The translations under genes and the position numbers were made by a program. Below are positions 32,482-38,917 of a DNA stretch of 54,265 nt, piece by piece. The notes beneath the pieces are model-generated. The model made no database searches. It was not told where the DNA came from and worked only from the letters and a program-made list of their open reading frames with translations. The DNA comes from Lactobacillus sp. ESL0679 (GTDB taxonomy: Bacteria; Bacillota; Bacilli; Lactobacillales; Lactobacillaceae), in contig NZ_JAQTIG010000009.1 in assembly GCF_029433515.1 (NCBI RefSeq), positions 1 through 54,265 of the forward strand, given 5' to 3'. Every line of letters begins with the position of its first letter. Within the stretch, counting starts at the first letter, position 1.

Positions 32482-32528
32482 AATAAGCAATAGTGTAACA
32501 TCAGACTGTAACATTGGGGTAATTAGAA

Positions 32529-33143
32529 ATGAAAATTGGTTACGCACGAGTTAGCACCCAGGAGCAAAATCTAGCAAGACAACTTGAGGCCCTTAAAAAA
32601 AACGGTGTAAAGAAAATTTTTGAAGAAAAGATTTCAGGCAAAAATTTAGACCGTCCTGAATTACAAAAAATGTTAGATTACATTCATGAAGAAGATGAAG
32701 TTGTAGTTTTAAGTTTAGATCGCCTTGGCAGAAATTCAGCAGACTTAACTAATATCATCGAAGAAATCAAAAGAAAAGGCGCTGTTCTTAATATTCTATC
32801 TTTACCAAGTTTTGCCGGTGTAACTGATACCAATTTAAAAAATTTATTAACGAACTTAGTTTTAGAAATTTACAAATATACAGCAGAAGAAGAACGTAGA
32901 AAGATTAAAGAACGACAAAAGCAAGGTATTGCTTTAGCAAAAAAAAGAGGTGCATACAAAGGCGGTAAACGTCTTTATGCACCTGATTCTCCAAATCCAC
33001 AAAAAAGATTAGTTTATAACGAAGTAGTAAAAATGCTAAAACAAAAAATTCCAATTTCAAGAATTGCAAGAACCGTTGGAATTTCAAGAATGCAGGTTTA
33101 CAGAATAAGAGATTATGCACGTGATTTAAAAACTAAGCAGTAA
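32529..33143 (+). CDS. serine recombinase (resolvase family), second copy
   Basis: The 204-aa protein starts MKIGYARVSTQEQNLARQLE and has LSLDRLGRN (about 65-73), the E-helix EERRKIKERQKQGIALAKKRG and a C-terminal helix-turn-helix (ISRIARTVGISRMQVYRI). It is closer to plasmid resolvases of Gram-positive bacteria (Sin/BinR-like) than the first copy. It probably resolves plasmid multimers near the replication module. Confidence 0.94.
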   Translation: MKIGYARVSTQEQNLARQLEALKKNGVKKIFEEKISGKNLDRPELQKMLDYIHEEDEVVVLSLDRLGRNSADLTNIIEEIKRKGAVLNILSLPSFAGVTDTNLKNLLTNLVLEIYKYTAEEERRKIKERQKQGIALAKKRGAYKGGKRLYAPDSPNPQKRLVYNEVVKMLKQKIPISRIARTVGISRMQVYRIRDYARDLKTKQ

Positions 33144-33146
33144 ATA

Positions 33147-33758
33147 TTACTTTCCTAGTTTTTTAAAAATACCCGTTTCGTTTAGTGGATCATCTAAATA
33201 CTTATAGCAAATTTTACAAATTTTTTTATCTGTATCAATTACATAATGTACTGCTGTAACAAGCATTGCTAATGTAAAAAGTGACGTCCAATCATCGATC
33301 TTTATAGAACTCAATTGACCCAAGATAAGAAATATAGCAATTATATAAAAGACTGAAAAAATTGCTGCTCCAGAAAAAAATACTGTTTCTATTCTAGATT
33401 TGATGTTTAAAACTTGTAGTATGTATTGTTTTTGACATTCCTTATTAAGTAAGCATTTATAGCTATACATAGCATTACATATTTTATTTGCTAATAATTG
33501 ATACCCACCTAATGCAGCATATACAGCTATAACAATTATTATTATGAACCATATCCATCCAAAATGATAATTTTTATTGAAGTCAAAGAGTTTAGCAAGG
33601 TTTTTAGCTTCCGTATAGATTACTTTACTATTACTACAAATCCCATAAAATGTGCCGGCAAAAAGACCCATTGCAAATGTAATTAAAACAATTTGCTGTC
33701 CTGCCCATTTATGAAGACTTTTAAGTTCTTCGGTCATTACTTCTTTTTCCAAATTCAT
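33147..33758 (-). CDS. hypothetical membrane protein downstream of repA
   Basis: The start is ATG at 33758 (MNLEKEVMTEELKSLHKW) with AGGGAG 4 bases upstream. The 203-aa protein has about four membrane helices (near 20-40, 65-85, 120-145 and 160-175). It is convergent with the second recombinase and directly downstream of repA, possibly co-transcribed with it. No family is recognised. Confidence 0.6.
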   Translation of the reverse strand: MNLEKEVMTEELKSLHKWAGQQIVLITFAMGLFAGTFYGICSNSKVIYTEAKNLAKLFDFNKNYHFGWIWFIIIIVIAVYAALGGYQLLANKICNAMYSYKCLLNKECQKQYILQVLNIKSRIETVFFSGAAIFSVFYIIAIFLILGQLSSIKIDDWTSLFTLAMLVTAVHYVIDTDKKICKICYKYLDDPLNETGIFKKLGK

Positions 33759-33775
33759 TTTTCTCCCTGTCATTT

Positions 33776-34921
33776 TTAGTTCTTATTAGCTTTTTTAACC
33801 TGCTTTTCTTCAAGTTGCCTATTCAAATCATCAGCAAAAAGGTTGTACATGGTTTTGTACAAGTAGCCCCTTACATTTTTGATCTGTTTGCTGTCATCAT
33901 ATTCGTAGGCACGAATACGATTAAAGAAACGCTGAATTGTTTCGTTAACCTTTTCTTTGATTTCAGAATCATAAATTTCAATACCTTCAAAATTACCTTC
34001 ATTGTCATGTTGGTAGTTAATTTCCTCAAAACTAATACCTAAGCCAGTAGTATCAGAATTTAATTCACGAAAATCTTTAACAGCATTATTTTTAGCTAAA
34101 ACAATTGTACTGATAAACTCATTAACGGTTTGTGGCGTACGTGCATAGGAGCAAATTCGGCGAATTGCGTCTTTGCTTAAAAAGAATTTAGCAGTTCCAG
34201 ATCGTGAACTTGTAAGAAAATCTTGAGCATGATTTAGTAGATCTTCGTTTTGAGTTACCACTTGTTCGGCCGAGTAATTACTTGTGGAAAAATCCCAGGA
34301 ATCAGTATCTTTATGTATCTTATTAGTATCTTGTATATTAGTTTTGTTTTGATATGGTTCCATTTTGAAACCTCCGTGTGGTTCTAAGGGTGAGACCGAT
34401 TTTTGTCGGGGTTCCATTTTGAAACTTCCGTGTGGTTCTAAGGTTTGTTGAGTTTGCTCTCGAGGTTCCATTTTGAAACCTCCGTGTGGCTCTAAGGCTG
34501 AGGCCGATTTGGTAAATGTAACTTCTTGTTTAGCATAAACATCGTGCATACTAACATTTAGGTCAGCAAGGTATAGTCGGTTAGGCAGATTTTGTTTCTT
34601 TTTAGGATCAAACCCCATTTGCTGTTGGTAAAGTAAACCAGCGATTTCTAATTCATGTTTGATTCTGATAACTTTACCTTTTGACCAATGCATAAGCTTT
34701 TGGAGTTGTTTGGTTGTAAAAATAAAATAAACGTTATTGTTTTCGTCAACCCAGTTGTTGCGTAAAGAATAATCTAGGCGATCTCTAAGTACCATGTAAC
34801 CTAACTTAGCACCATCGCTTAGAGTTTGGTATTGTTCTCCATACAAAAGAATTTGTGGGAATTGAAAGAATTTTGTTTGATATGCTTTTTTTGAATTAAT
34901 AAAATTAAAATTTGGGGTCAT
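33776..34921 (-). CDS. repA: replication initiator RepA (RepA_N family)
   Basis: The 381-aa protein has the RepA_N N-terminal DNA-binding domain (about 1-125, FFQFPQILLYGEQYQTLSDGAKLGYMVLRDRL). A linker built of three near-identical in-frame repeats (LEPHGGFKMEP, about 140-192) follows, then a C-terminal domain with RRICSYARTPQTVNEF and a helical end. RepA_N plasmids replicate by theta mode, with the origin inside the repA gene at such repeats. The start ATG follows AAGGAG. A strong hairpin in its leader and a convergent small transcript suggest antisense-controlled attenuation. Confidence 0.95.
   Translation of the reverse strand: MTPNFNFINSKKAYQTKFFQFPQILLYGEQYQTLSDGAKLGYMVLRDRLDYSLRNNWVDENNNVYFIFTTKQLQKLMHWSKGKVIRIKHELEIAGLLYQQQMGFDPKKKQNLPNRLYLADLNVSMHDVYAKQEVTFTKSASALEPHGGFKMEPREQTQQTLEPHGSFKMEPRQKSVSPLEPHGGFKMEPYQNKTNIQDTNKIHKDTDSWDFSTSNYSAEQVVTQNEDLLNHAQDFLTSSRSGTAKFFLSKDAIRRICSYARTPQTVNEFISTIVLAKNNAVKDFRELNSDTTGLGISFEEINYQHDNEGNFEGIEIYDSEIKEKVNETIQRFFNRIRAYEYDDSKQIKNVRGYLYKTMYNLFADDLNRQLEEKQVKKANKN
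34356..34497. repeat. oriV: iterons of the replication origin inside repA
   Basis: Three 34-bp copies begin GGTTCCATTTTGAAAC at 34356, 34410 and 34464, exactly 54 bases apart (18 codons), with one to two differences. The interval between them is variable. Their location in the repA linker is typical for RepA_N plasmids, where RepA binds them to start replication. Confidence 0.9.
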
Positions 34922-34950
34922 GATAATTTCTCCTTGAAAAAGATAAATGA

Positions 34951-34989
34951 AAAGAACTAAGTAGCAGATATCCGCTTACTTAGTTCTTT
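34951..34989 (-). promoter_or_regulatory. hairpin in the repA leader (attenuator candidate)
   Basis: AAAGAACTAAGTA / TACTTAGTTCTTT, perfect 13-bp stem, followed on the minus strand by TTTCATTTATCTTTTTC and then the repA ribosome site. It could act as a transcription attenuator when the control RNA pairs with the leader. Confidence 0.65.
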
Positions 34990-35172
34990 GTAACATTATC
35001 AATAATTGAATTACTAGTCTTGCGTAAGGCATTAGTAAGGAGTACAATAAATGTATTCAAAGGCTATTCAATCCATCGTGGTTGTAGGATTGAAGAACTA
35101 AGTAGTGGGTTTTGGCACTACTCATTGAGACAAAATAATGTGCTTGAATCTTTTTGATTCAAGCTTTTTTTG
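34990..35172 (+). ncRNA. candidate countertranscript RNA controlling repA
   Basis: The stretch antisense to the repA leader contains TTCAATCC/GGATTGAA (35067-35094, 12-base loop), AGTAGTG/CACTACT (35101-35122) and a plus-strand terminator GCTTGAATC/GATTCAAGC (35142-35164) followed by TTTTTTT. This is the form of a small antisense RNA with its terminator. The 5-prime end and promoter are not clear. Confidence 0.55.
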
Positions 35173-35302
35173 TTTTCAACTTTTTATTTAGCTATTAAAT
35201 TTAGATATTAGCAATTGACTTGTAATTTAAGTACAATAGCAAACTCTATTTATAACGTATTATCTTGTACTATTTATCTATTGTCAACACTTATTTTTGT
35301 GA

Positions 35303-35349
35303 TTTATCTTTTATAATAAAAGATTTTAGATTTTTTATTTATCTTTTAT
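35303..35349. promoter_or_regulatory. repeats upstream of parA (operator/centromere candidate)
   Basis: TTTATCTTTTAT occurs at 35303-35314 and 35338-35349. The first is half of a palindrome ATCTTTTAT-A-ATAAAAGAT (35306-35324). They lie 50-100 bases before parA and are probably bound by the small RHH partner. Confidence 0.55.
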
Positions 35350-35400
35350 GATTTGTGATTTATAATGGGAATTAATAATATGAAGGAAGGGAATTGTATA

Positions 35401-36189
35401 ATGTCAACATTGCTTTTTTACAATTTTAAAGGTGGCGTTGGTAAAACGTCATTAGCTGCCATTTTAAGTTATCAGCTTGCCGAAAAAAACAAAAAGGTTT
35501 TAGCTGTTGATTTGGACGCGCAAGCTAATTTAACAGATATTTTATCTAAGACATACGGTGAGGTAAATCCGAAAATTAGTTTATTTGATTCTTTGAATAA
35601 CGGGAATTTGTCTGATTCAATTTGTCATCTTAATTCAAATTTGGACATATTACCTGCTGATTGGAGTATGAGTCTGTGGAACCAATCAGTAGAACACCTA
35701 GATAAAAAGAAAAGGAATTTTATTCTTAGTGTGTTGTTAACTCCGTTAAAGGATAAGTATGATTTTATAATACTTGATGTTCCACCAACACTTTCTACTT
35801 TGGTAAATAATGCTGTTTTAGCTGCTGACGCTATCTCTATTGTTTTGCAAACACAGCAATCAGCATTTACTGGTGCATTAAAGACAGCTAGTTACTTACA
35901 GCAACTTAGAGAAGATTATAATGCAGATTTTAAAATGCTAGGTATAATTCTCTATTTAATGAAAAAGACAGGAGCAATTGATAATAATATTGCTAAGTTA
36001 GCTAAAGAAGAATTTAAAAACGGTGTGTATGCTAACGAAATTTCTACTCGTGAACGTGTTAAACGATGGTCAAATAATGGAATAACAAATAATAAAAAAG
36101 ATATTCATGATCAGGCAACACAGAGAATGTATGAATTAGTTTTGAATGAGACACTTTATAGAATGCAAAAATTAGGAGTTGATAAATAA
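35401..36189 (+). CDS. parA: ParA partition ATPase
   Basis: The start is ATG at 35401 (MSTLLFYNFKGGVGKTSLAA), 9 bases after AAGGG; a longer frame from 35365 lacks a ribosome site. The 262-aa Walker-type ParA has the deviant Walker A KGGVGKT (about 10-16), VDLDAQANLTD (about 39-49) and ILDVPPT (about 128). It lacks an N-terminal HTH, so autoregulation falls to the small partner (type Ib). It overlaps parB by one base. Confidence 0.95.
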   Translation: MSTLLFYNFKGGVGKTSLAAILSYQLAEKNKKVLAVDLDAQANLTDILSKTYGEVNPKISLFDSLNNGNLSDSICHLNSNLDILPADWSMSLWNQSVEHLDKKKRNFILSVLLTPLKDKYDFIILDVPPTLSTLVNNAVLAADAISIVLQTQQSAFTGALKTASYLQQLREDYNADFKMLGIILYLMKKTGAIDNNIAKLAKEEFKNGVYANEISTRERVKRWSNNGITNNKKDIHDQATQRMYELVLNETLYRMQKLGVDK

Positions 36190-36428
36190 TGGCAGAAGAT
36201 TTTTTAAGTAGTTTTGCTGATAAATCGAAGAAAATCTTAGGAAATGAATTGACGAAAAGCCCGTATAAAGTGGGTAAAGAACCAACTAGAACAGCACAAA
36301 TTCGTTTAGAAACCTACAAAAAAGTTAAAAAAATTGCTTTTGAATCTGATCGTAAAGTAGTTGATGTGCTAGATGATTTATTACAAATTGGATTAAATAA
36401 TAGTAATCTTAAAGATTATCTTAAGTGA
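36189..36428 (+). CDS. parB: ParB-like ribbon-helix-helix partition partner
   Basis: The 79-aa protein has an unstructured ATPase-activating N-terminus and a C-terminal RHH (RTAQIRLETYKKVKKIAFESDRKVVDVLDDLLQIG). The ATG overlaps the parA stop (TAATG). A 13-bp inverted repeat AAGTGATTTAAGA/TCTTAAATCACTT (36423-36473) covers its stop codon. Confidence 0.9.
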   Translation: MAEDFLSSFADKSKKILGNELTKSPYKVGKEPTRTAQIRLETYKKVKKIAFESDRKVVDVLDDLLQIGLNNSNLKDYLK

Positions 36429-36473
36429 TTTAAGATTTATTATTTATCATAAATCTTAAATCTTAAATCACTT
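36423..36473. repeat. inverted repeat at end of parAB
   Basis: AAGTGATTTAAGA (36423-36435) pairs with TCTTAAATCACTT (36461-36473), and TAAATCTTAAATC copies lie inside. It may be a terminator or a second binding site of ParB. The repeats resemble the AT-rich elements upstream of parA. Confidence 0.5.
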
Positions 36474-36538
36474 ACCATATGTAAAAGCAATGTAGCGAAT
36501 AGCCTTTTGGTACATACTAGAAGAGTCTATTTGCTAAA

Positions 36539-36682
36539 AAGGAAAAAGCAAAACCTATTAGAATTAGAGAAAGTTAATACGAAGCTATAAGGGAAATAGC
36601 TTTCAAAAAACATATGAAAATGGTTGATGTAATTGAGCAAATGCTGCAAAAAGCCATTGATGATGAATCTAGTAACTTGTAA
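36539..36682 (+). pseudogene. decayed second RHH partition protein
   Basis: One frame reads KPIRIRES, stop, then YEAIREIAFKKHMKMVDVIE and QMLQKAIDDESSNL to a TAA at 36680-36682. This is clearly a ParB/CopG-type ribbon-helix-helix with an in-frame TAA at 36575-36577 and no start codon. It is similar to, but distinct from, the parB just upstream (VKKIAFESDRKVVDVLDDLLQ). It indicates a former second par locus whose ParA is gone. Confidence 0.7.
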
Positions 36683-36718
36683 TTTGTTTCATGTAACTTG
36701 TAACTAGTTACAAGTTAC
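36671..36718. repeat. GTAACTTGTAA repeats with 26-bp palindrome
   Basis: GTAACTTGTAACTAGTTACAAGTTAC (36693-36718) is a perfect palindrome, and AGTAACTTGTAA (36671-36682) is a third copy inside the end of the decayed gene. It probably was the binding site or centromere of the lost RHH protein. Confidence 0.6.
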
Positions 36719-36844
36719 TACAGTTCGGAGCTTTGAATACACTAAAAGATAGAGAATCTTAAACGGTTCTCTATCTTTTTTACTAAATTTTTTAGTTTCA
36801 GAATCATTTGGATTAATACGCTTAATATCAAATATAATTAATAG

Positions 36845-36938
36845 TGTTTTGTCACAGTTCACAATTCACATATCACATGTGTGTTGTGATATGTGAATTG
36901 TGGCATGTAAAAAGGGAAGCAGTTTGCTTCCCTTTTTT
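36845..36938 (+). ncRNA. candidate small RNA facing a toxin-like gene
   Basis: A TATAAT at about 36833 (with a poor -35) precedes a stretch that folds into a perfect 18-bp hairpin CACAATTCACATATCACA (36860-36877) / (36885-36902) with a 7-base loop. An intrinsic terminator AAAGGGAAGC/GCTTCCCTTT (36911-36935) plus T-run follows. It converges on the 43-aa minus-strand gene. The layout is that of a type I antitoxin RNA. Confidence 0.5.
36911..36935. terminator. bidirectional terminator
   Basis: AAAGGGAAGC-AGTTT-GCTTCCCTTT, 10-bp stem, with a T-run on the plus strand and AAAAA (T-run on the minus strand) on the other side. It is shared by the small RNA and the facing 43-aa gene. Confidence 0.85.
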
Positions 36939-36939
36939 G

Positions 36940-37071
36940 CTATTCAAAGAATTTCATGAAGAAACGTTTATGCTTCTTGTAAACCAATTTGTAAAATATC
37001 CAAGTAAAAAGTGCGTCCATAAAAACAGGATTAGTAAGCAACTCTTTCAAGTAGTTGAAAACATCAAACAT
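36940..37071 (-). CDS. 43-aa membrane peptide, candidate type I toxin
   Basis: The ATG at 37069-37071 follows AAGGAGATATATT, a strong site. The peptide MFDVFNYLKELLTNPVFMDA then LFTWIFYKLVYKKHKRFFMK has one membrane segment and a very basic tail, the form of Fst/TxpA-type toxins. It shares a bidirectional terminator with a convergent small RNA. It is below the length cut-off of most gene finders. Family assignment is by form only. Confidence 0.6.
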   Translation of the reverse strand: MFDVFNYLKELLTNPVFMDALFTWIFYKLVYKKHKRFFMKFFE

Positions 37072-37186
37072 AATATATCTCCTTGATCTTAATCAGGTAG
37101 ACACAGAAGTTTCTAAGTGTTATACTAAAATTATCTAAACTCAAAAAAATCCATGTTTACTTTTGTAATACATGTAAGTTTTTAAG

Positions 37187-37221
37187 GCTGTTAAGTGCTA
37201 GAACACTTAGCAGCTTTTTTT
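37187..37221 (+). terminator. terminator upstream of the parM centromere
   Basis: GCTGTTAAGTG (37187-37197) pairs with CACTTAGCAGC (37204-37214), one G-U pair, followed by TTTTTTT. It isolates parMR from upstream transcription or ends an unseen small plus-strand RNA. Confidence 0.8.
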
Positions 37222-37239
37222 CTTACATAATTATATTAC

Positions 37240-37390
37240 CACCTAATGTAATATTTTGCAATACAAATATTACATTAATACATAACAAATATAACAAATT
37301 TATGATTTTTGTAAAATTTGTATTGATAAATATAACAAAATGACTTATAATTTGTTAAACAAGTATTACAAATATTACAAAAGGAGAATA
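37240..37390. repeat. parC: AT-rich iterons upstream of parM (centromere parC)
   Basis: The leader of parM is filled with short repeats of the form AAATATTACA / AAATATAACA (for example near 37262, 37288, 37328, 37367 and 37377), on the same strand at irregular spacing. ParR proteins bind such arrays and also repress the promoter within them. Confidence 0.7.
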
Positions 37391-37395
37391 CAAAT

Positions 37396-38457
37396 ATGGA
37401 AATTTTTAGTTTAGATCTAGGAAACAAACAAACAAAGCTAATGAGTAGTAAAACAAAGGTAGTCTTACCGTCTAGCTTTTTCTATGAATCAGATATGCCA
37501 TTGTCTTTTGGAATTGATACTAGTGAGGACTTGCATACATACTCTGTTCCATTTAGTGATGATAAATTTATTTGGGGCAAGGATATAGGTTCTCTACATC
37601 TTGATGAGTACATGATCGACACTATTATGTATGGTAATCGATACGAAGATCAGTCTTTTAAGTTATTGGCTAATTTTGCATTAGGACTGCTAGCATGTGA
37701 TTTTAAAGAAGCACAAAAGCAAGTATTAAAAGTCGTTGTAGCAGTTGGTTTGCCAACCGAAGATTATGCAGATGAAAACAAGCTAAGGTCACTTATTGAA
37801 ATGTTAAAAGGTCAACACCAAATTACAATTGACAAGCAAATTTTGACGGTACGTGTTGAGCATGTCTATGTTCTGCCACAGCCTATTGGCACACTTTATA
37901 ATGAACTTTTAGATGATGAAGCCTATATTAAAGATGATGGGCTTTTAAATAAAAAAGTTGGTGTAATTGATGTTGGTGGCGGAACTATTTTAATTGATAC
38001 AGTGCTTAATTTTCAATTGAGCAGCAGAAATCGCCATCAATTTAACACAGGTGCAAATAGCTTATATGAGGTTATTGCAGGACAAATAAATGGCGATGTT
38101 AGCTTGCATCAACTAGCCGATGACTTGCGTGCAGGAATGAAAAACAAGCAGTGGAGTTATCGCTTTTCTGATAATCGTACTGATGATATTACCGGAATTG
38201 TGACCAAAGAAATTACTCGTTTTACTAAAAAAATAATCGCTAATATTAAGACCACTCTCAAAAATTTAGAGAGTATTGATATGCTACTATTAACGGGTGG
38301 TGGTGCTAATCTACTCAATCAGAAAATATTGACCGAAGCATTTGATAAAGTTAAAGTTGTTGTGGTTTCTGAAACAGAAACAGCCAATGTAACTGGATTT
38401 TATAAGTTTGCATTAGATCAAGAAAACAAAGTTAAGGAAGAAGATAATAAAAGATGA
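37396..38457 (+). CDS. parM: ParM/StbA-like actin-type partition protein
   Basis: The 353-aa protein has the actin-fold motifs SLDLGNKQTKL (phosphate 1, about 5-15), VGVIDVGGGTILID (phosphate 2, about 193-206) and LLTGGGANLL (adenosine motif, about 298-307). AAAAGGAG precedes the ATG. It resembles ParM of pSK41-type plasmids and forms filaments that push sister plasmids apart. It overlaps parR by 4 bases. Confidence 0.93.
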   Translation: MEIFSLDLGNKQTKLMSSKTKVVLPSSFFYESDMPLSFGIDTSEDLHTYSVPFSDDKFIWGKDIGSLHLDEYMIDTIMYGNRYEDQSFKLLANFALGLLACDFKEAQKQVLKVVVAVGLPTEDYADENKLRSLIEMLKGQHQITIDKQILTVRVEHVYVLPQPIGTLYNELLDDEAYIKDDGLLNKKVGVIDVGGGTILIDTVLNFQLSSRNRHQFNTGANSLYEVIAGQINGDVSLHQLADDLRAGMKNKQWSYRFSDNRTDDITGIVTKEITRFTKKIIANIKTTLKNLESIDMLLLTGGGANLLNQKILTEAFDKVKVVVVSETETANVTGFYKFALDQENKVKEEDNKR

Positions 38458-38738
38458 CTAATAAATCAAAAACGTTAGCTATTAGACTTAATCCGGAAAA
38501 AATAGTAGATAAACAAATACTAGATTTTCTGGATAATCCGTACATCTCTAAGTCTAAGTTGGTTAAAACGGCACTCATTCACGAAATAGCTAATATTTCA
38601 AAAGCAAAAAATGAACCGTATTTAAATTCTACTAATGAGGAAAATGCAAATACTGATAATTCTAATGTACAAGTCCCGACTTCCAATAAAGAGCGACTAG
38701 GTTCCGGATTCAAGGCATTTTCTGATAAGGACTTTTAA
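38454..38738 (+). CDS. parR: ParR-like centromere-binding protein
   Basis: The 94-aa protein has an N-terminal RHH-type region (KTLAIRLNPEKIVDKQILDF, then SKSKLVKTALIHEIANI) and a polar C-terminal tail ending FKAFSDKDF, the kind of tail that contacts ParM. The ATG overlaps the parM stop. It is the adaptor of a type II partition system. Confidence 0.85.
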   Translation: MTNKSKTLAIRLNPEKIVDKQILDFLDNPYISKSKLVKTALIHEIANISKAKNEPYLNSTNEENANTDNSNVQVPTSNKERLGSGFKAFSDKDF

Positions 38739-38766
38739 AATCAACTAGAAAAGTTAGAAATAAAAA

Positions 38767-38796
38767 GGCCTACTTCTCACACAATGGTGAGAAGTA
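38767..38796. terminator. bidirectional terminator between parMR and the protease gene
   Basis: CCTACTTCTCAC (38767-38778) / GTGAGAAGTAGG (38785-38796), perfect 12-bp stem with T-run on the plus strand and AAAA on the other side. Confidence 0.88.
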
Positions 38797-38818
38797 GGTC
38801 TTTTATTTTGTTTAAAAA

Positions 38819-38917
<99 letters not shown>

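Larger units (their letters stand above)
32025..32528. other. AT-rich interval between the two recombinase genes
   Basis: No gene is seen in 500 bases. It holds the right copy of the 16-bp repeat (32041-32056), a 10-bp inverted repeat AAACTAGCTA/TAGCTAGTTT (32211-32243), and three TGTAACAT repeats (32432-32439, 32494-32501, 32507-32514) around the promoter of the second recombinase. These could be recombination subsites. Confidence 0.5.

Noticed and set aside
31452..33143. Complete transposon of the Tn3 or IS607 type
   Set aside because: Two serine recombinases are present, but no transposase, no terminal inverted repeats and no target duplication could be seen around them.
34356..34497. CRISPR array
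   Set aside because: Three 34-bp repeats at fixed 54-base spacing lie in the repA frame with related, coding spacers and no cas genes; they are origin iterons.
36844..37086. 80-codon plus-strand frame over the hairpin and 43-aa gene
   Set aside because: It runs through an 18-bp perfect hairpin and an intrinsic terminator and lacks a ribosome site; the small minus-strand gene is better supported.
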